38,723 bases of DNA from the NCBI GenBank assembly GCA_002900555.1, contig MUGD01000008.1, forward strand, positions 1-38,723, in the 5' to 3' direction. The notes under the pieces are model-generated. The model was not told where the DNA came from, ran no database searches, and was given only the letters and a program-made list of their open reading frames with translations. This document shows positions 35,514 to 38,723 of this stretch, piece by piece. The translations under genes were made by a program, and so were the position numbers. Position 1 is the first letter of the stretch. Every line of letters begins with the position of its first letter. The DNA is from Thermoplasmata archaeon M9B2D. GTDB taxonomy: Archaea; Thermoplasmatota; E2; DHVEG-1.

Positions 35514-35525
35514 CTTATTTTTTTT
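35514..35525 (+). terminator. T-tract terminator after rps27ae
   Basis: A run of eight T residues ~25 nt after the stop, typical of archaeal termination. The stretch to the tRNA at 35653 holds no other feature besides a weak TATA-like CTATTAATT (35618-35626). Confidence 0.45.
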
Positions 35526-35652
35526 CATAAATGCATTTCAGATCTGCATCCCTGTACTATTTTAGGATTCATTGGGTGAGTAGTGATTTTACGGATGGCA
35601 TGAATGATAGGCAAAACCTATTAATTCTTCTGCGGATTAGCCGACTTGTCTT

Positions 35653-35726
35653 GGGCCTGTAGTGTAGCTTGGATATCACAGAGGCCTCCGGAGCCTCTGA
35701 CTCGGGTTCAAATCCCGACAGGTCCG
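35653..35726 (+). tRNA. tRNA-Arg (anticodon CCG)
   Basis: Cloverleaf with acceptor GGGCCTG/CAGGTCC, D arm with AGCTTGG, anticodon stem AGGC/GCCT around loop CTCCGGA (anticodon CCG), T arm CGGG/CCCG with TTCAAAT, and discriminator G. No intron, and CCA not encoded. The first 20 bases differ from tRNA-Pro in this window at one position only. Confidence 0.95.
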
Positions 35727-35871
35727 TTAAGTTCAACAGGAGAAACTCGTATCGATTGAGTTTCAAACGCACGAGAATACAAGGGAATCAGCAATGTCTC
35801 TGAAATGATCAGTGGTAATCCCCATTGCGAGCAAGTACCTCATATCGTTGATTTAATGTTTCGCAGCATTC

Positions 35872-38067
35872 TCAGTATTCGAAGAACTGATGGAGGATTG
35901 GAAACGCATGCGGGAATCGTTCCAGGATTCGTTCCAGGACCTGGATTAATCGTTCCATGAAAAATGGCCGATTATAGGAAGCTGGCATCGAAACGGTCAG
36001 ACTACCCCACTCACTCTCCGCTCCCTCATTGTCTCGCGCCTTGGCTGTGATCGTATACGTCCCTCGTTTCGCCCAGGTATGCGACCAGGTGAGTGTTTCT
36101 CCCGAAGCAAACGGTCCTATCCAGGTACTATTCGTAGTATCCCCCCAGTCAATGTAGTAATGCACCTCATCTAAATCAGGGTCAATTGTCGTGAAATTAT
36201 AATCAACCGCAACCTTTACTTTTGCTTTTCCAGGACCAGTAATCGTCGGTATTTTTGGCGGCTGATTCTGACTAGGTTCCCTCTTATAACAACCGGTATG
36301 GTACTGATCATATTGGTACATAGGCCATTCCATATATGATGCATTATAGACACCGTCCATATCCCAGGCGTAGATATTCCCATCATCTCCTCCAACAACA
36401 ACCTCGACGTAACTATCGTTGTCGATATCAGCAATCGCAGCAGTGGAATCTACCGAGTCACCAATGACCTTTGGCCAACCGATTACGGTAGTTGCATTAT
36501 GATGCCAGGCATATAACTTTCTATTATAGGAGCCTACGATAATTTCGACATCTGCATCCCCATCAATATCACCAACAACAGGTTGCGCATAGATATATCC
36601 TGTATATGAAAATTCTTCCGCGTAGATTGTCAAAGGCCAGCCTGTGGCAAGGGTCCCATCATGATGCCAGATATAGAAACGGCCAATGGTTGTATTAGGA
36701 ATCGCACCTCCAGTCAATATCTCTAAATCACCGTCGTTATCAATATCTGCGACAGAGGGTTGAGCAAACGCCAACCCATTCTCTTGAGGCCAACCAGCTG
36801 CTATAGTCCCATCATGATGCCAGACAGTAATCTGCCTTTGCTGAGTAAAACCAGAGCAGATGATGATTTCTAAATCGCCATCACCCTCGAGATCAGCGAT
36901 GACAGGGGATGATTTGATTAAATCATGGGCTAGCTGCGGCCATCCCTCAGCAACACTGCCATCATGATTTAGTACACGCACATACCCGTCCTGGTCGCCG
37001 TAGAGAATCTCGGGGAAACCATCCTCATCGATATCCGCTGTCGATACAGCAGCCCTCACCGGACTACCAAAAAAAATAGGCCATCCTTCCACCATGATTC
37101 CATTATGATGCACCACATAGATTTTTCCTCCGCCATCAGTACTCGGAAGAATAATTTCTAAATCACCATCACAGTCAACATCGATTACTGCTACGGAGGA
37201 TCGAGCGGCATAGACACTTTTTGGCCACCCAGTCATGATTGTTCCGTCATCGTGCCAGACAAAAATTTTATCACCCCACATGCCTCCGATGATCTCCTCA
37301 TTACTCGTTGTGATGTTGATATCTGCGAATGTGAGCGATGCTCCTTGGATATAAATAAATTGAAATGGCCATCCGGAGAGTACGTTACCCATCGGATCAA
37401 TGACATAGTCATAGTTGTTCCCACCAACAGGGCCGATGGTCACAGTACCAAAGCCAATCTCCTGATACCCATCGTGATTGATATCAGAAAGAGCAATAGG
37501 GCTCCAGATTGCAACCTGTATCCCTTGAATCTCGTCTGGCCACCCAAACGGGAAATCCGGACGTAAGGTAGGATCTAAGTAGACAGTCGCATTGACCATG
37601 TATTGTTCTAAATCGGTAAGATAGACGGTGAGGCGGATGGTGCAATACCCTGCTTCGGTGATTGACTCGGTATCCCAAAAACCCAATGTTCCGTTGATAA
37701 TCTCTGTTGTTCCGTTATCCACGAGAGTCATACCTTGGGTAAACCATTCGGTGGGTGCAAAACCCACACCCCATTCAAGCATGTAGTTCTGAAAATCTGG
37801 CATTGATACCGTACCATTGATTTCAACAAGATCCCCATTTCGAAATACCTCTCCCAACCTTGGGAAATTGATTACTGGTGAGACGAACAGAGGTAGTGGC
37901 TCCTGCGGTGACTGAAATCCACCTAAAGAAGTCATCTCCCAATGAGAATGCATTGTTTTTTGTTCTTTGGCATCTATAGCGTTTTCTAAGACCTCATTCC
38001 CAGCGCAGGGGAATAAACTCATTCCAACAAGCAGACTTATCATTCCAAACACTATTGCTTTTTTCAT
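35872..38067 (-). CDS. Secreted FG-GAP/VCBS beta-propeller protein with PKD domain
   Basis: A 731-aa protein. Signal peptide (KKAIVFGMISLLVGMSLFPC), an N-terminal beta domain (about 60-175), then an integrin-like FG-GAP propeller (about 180-590) with repeated DIDNDGDLEI and VWHHDGTIAAGWP units (Asp-rich, likely Ca2+-binding). A PKD domain (about 605-690, YIDWGDTTNSTW) and a tail beginning SMPASYNRPF and ending near FPILHQFFEY follow. The ATG at 38067 is chosen because GGGGTGA lies 7 nt upstream. The ATG at 38073 is only 1 nt from it. The likely role is cell-surface binding. Confidence 0.88.
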   Translation of the reverse strand: MKKAIVFGMISLLVGMSLFPCAGNEVLENAIDAKEQKTMHSHWEMTSLGGFQSPQEPLPLFVSPVINFPRLGEVFRNGDLVEINGTVSMPDFQNYMLEWGVGFAPTEWFTQGMTLVDNGTTEIINGTLGFWDTESITEAGYCTIRLTVYLTDLEQYMVNATVYLDPTLRPDFPFGWPDEIQGIQVAIWSPIALSDINHDGYQEIGFGTVTIGPVGGNNYDYVIDPMGNVLSGWPFQFIYIQGASLTFADINITTSNEEIIGGMWGDKIFVWHDDGTIMTGWPKSVYAARSSVAVIDVDCDGDLEIILPSTDGGGKIYVVHHNGIMVEGWPIFFGSPVRAAVSTADIDEDGFPEILYGDQDGYVRVLNHDGSVAEGWPQLAHDLIKSSPVIADLEGDGDLEIIICSGFTQQRQITVWHHDGTIAAGWPQENGLAFAQPSVADIDNDGDLEILTGGAIPNTTIGRFYIWHHDGTLATGWPLTIYAEEFSYTGYIYAQPVVGDIDGDADVEIIVGSYNRKLYAWHHNATTVIGWPKVIGDSVDSTAAIADIDNDSYVEVVVGGDDGNIYAWDMDGVYNASYMEWPMYQYDQYHTGCYKREPSQNQPPKIPTITGPGKAKVKVAVDYNFTTIDPDLDEVHYYIDWGDTTNSTWIGPFASGETLTWSHTWAKRGTYTITAKARDNEGAESEWGSLTVSMPASYNRPFFMERLIQVLERILERFPHAFPILHQFFEY

Positions 38068-38118
38068 ATTCATTTCACCCCATATTCTTTCCTGTCGACA
38101 TACGCAGTAACCATCATG

Positions 38119-38723
38119 CTAGATAAGGTTTTTGGAACCACCAAATGAATACTCATAACGACAGGAAAACGGTTGTTGTTCTTCTCGCCTTCCCTGATGA
38201 AGCCAGGTTTCATCGTCCAGCATCGAGAATATAATGACCTGCTTTCCTTGAGCGGTTTTTTCTAACGCACCAACTCTGGCAGTTATACTGATTGGCCCCA
38301 GTCCAAGAAACATCCCCGTTTTCATAGTTGTTGATTGTCCAGCGGAGATGCTGTCGATGATACCTTCCGCTGTTTTGGTGATAAGCCCAAGGGCGCCTCC
38401 CTCTACATGGATCAGCCAAGGGACATCCATAGCATCCTCTTCTCCATTATTCGTGATTAGGATGGATACCCCGAAACCACCGGTGATGCTGAAGTTGATT
38501 TCGACCGGGGATTCAAAGACTTGGATTGATTTTGTAAGCGTATCAGAGGCGTTTTCTTGATCTGTCACCGTCAAAGTCACAGTAAAAGAACCAGGCCATG
38601 CATAGACATGCTCAACGGTCATTCCGTTTCCTGCAGTTTCATCCCCGAAATCCCACACGTAGGAGATGATGTCTCCATCGGGGTCATAGGATCGAGACGC
38701 ATCAAACATCACTTGTTGGCCAA
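38119..38723 (-). CDS. C-terminal part of a PKD-domain surface protein (5' end outside window)
   Basis: The frame is open to the right edge, so the gene starts outside. Visible: a PKD domain (FDASRSYDPDGDIISYVWDFGDE...VTLTVTD), then a ~100-residue beta domain (SITGGFGVSILITNNGEEDA...VPWLIHVEGGALG...) related to the end of the protein at the left edge. The last ~35 residues (after VIIFSML) have no counterpart in that relative and are rich in Glu, Gln and Arg, as if a stop codon had been lost. It lies upstream of, and on the same strand as, the FG-GAP protein. Confidence 0.8.
   Translation of the reverse strand, partial: GQQVMFDASRSYDPDGDIISYVWDFGDETAGNGMTVEHVYAWPGSFTVTLTVTDQENASDTLTKSIQVFESPVEINFSITGGFGVSILITNNGEEDAMDVPWLIHVEGGALGLITKTAEGIIDSISAGQSTTMKTGMFLGLGPISITARVGALEKTAQGKQVIIFSMLDDETWLHQGRREEQQPFSCRYEYSFGGSKNLI

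Noticed and set aside
35569..35772. 67-aa minus-strand frame with a DLSGFEPESEAPEASV-like segment
   Set aside because: It is the antisense translation of the tRNA-Arg gene, a well-known false-positive pattern.

Overview
The window is archaeal. It carries a complete A-type ATP synthase operon, Rpo7 (RpoE'), Spt4, aIF2 gamma, an aIF5B/IF-2-type factor, eukaryote-like ribosomal proteins (S6e, S24e, S27ae), a tRNA-Met with an intron after position 37, TATA-like boxes about 25-30 bp from gene starts, and Shine-Dalgarno motifs of the GGAGG/GGTGA type. The set of large secreted PKD-domain proteins and the recurring C-terminal modules seen here are, from memory, common in uncultured Thermoplasmata-like Euryarchaeota. 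That lineage call is an inference.

Layout. The left edge (1-3824, + strand) holds the 3' end of a Ycf48-repeat/PKD surface protein, a tRNA-Pro(UGG) on the - strand, and a secreted gingipain-type (C25) peptidase with two PKD domains. Next come a CPBP intramembrane protease, nucleoside diphosphate kinase and a four-helix membrane protein (3965-5763, +). From 14753 down to 5793 (- strand) runs the ATP synthase operon H-I-K-E-C-F-A-B-D, ending in an overlapping 51-aa one-helix protein. Divergent from it (15041-17635, +) is a tightly coupled four-gene cluster for the soluble arm of a group 4 [NiFe] hydrogenase, followed by a probable small-multidrug-export-type membrane protein. Then come a membrane-bound pyrophosphatase (-) and a CBS protein translationally coupled to a CPA2 cation/proton antiporter (+).

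From 26124 down to 22485 (-) lie UPF0147, an endonuclease IV-like TIM-barrel protein, 6-phospho-3-hexuloisomerase and aIF5B/IF-2. Then comes an accessory block of surface proteins (26270-30794, -): a PGF-CTERM fragment, a membrane protein, a NosD-like beta-helix protein and a PQQ-type beta-propeller protein. It is followed by the intron-bearing tRNA-Met and the core information-processing cluster. That cluster is split into two divergent halves: PIN/aIF2 gamma/S6e on - and Rpo7/Spt4/DUF359/S24e/S27ae on +. The right edge has tRNA-Arg(CCG), an FG-GAP/PKD secreted protein and the 3' end of another PKD protein.

How the genes fit together. Positions 5793-22411 look like an ion-bioenergetics island: rotary ATP synthase, energy-converting hydrogenase arm, ion-pumping pyrophosphatase and cation/proton antiporter. 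The rotor subunit has the V-type double hairpin with one carboxylate and the complete set of residues that bind Na+ in Enterococcus NtpK, so Na+ coupling is a reasonable inference. The hydrogenase has all four Ni-Fe cysteines and a HycE-like C-terminal extension, but no membrane-subunit genes beside it. The surface proteins share C-terminal modules, including a 'MP-x-SY ... FP' tail on two unrelated proteins that may be an undescribed sorting or anchoring signal.
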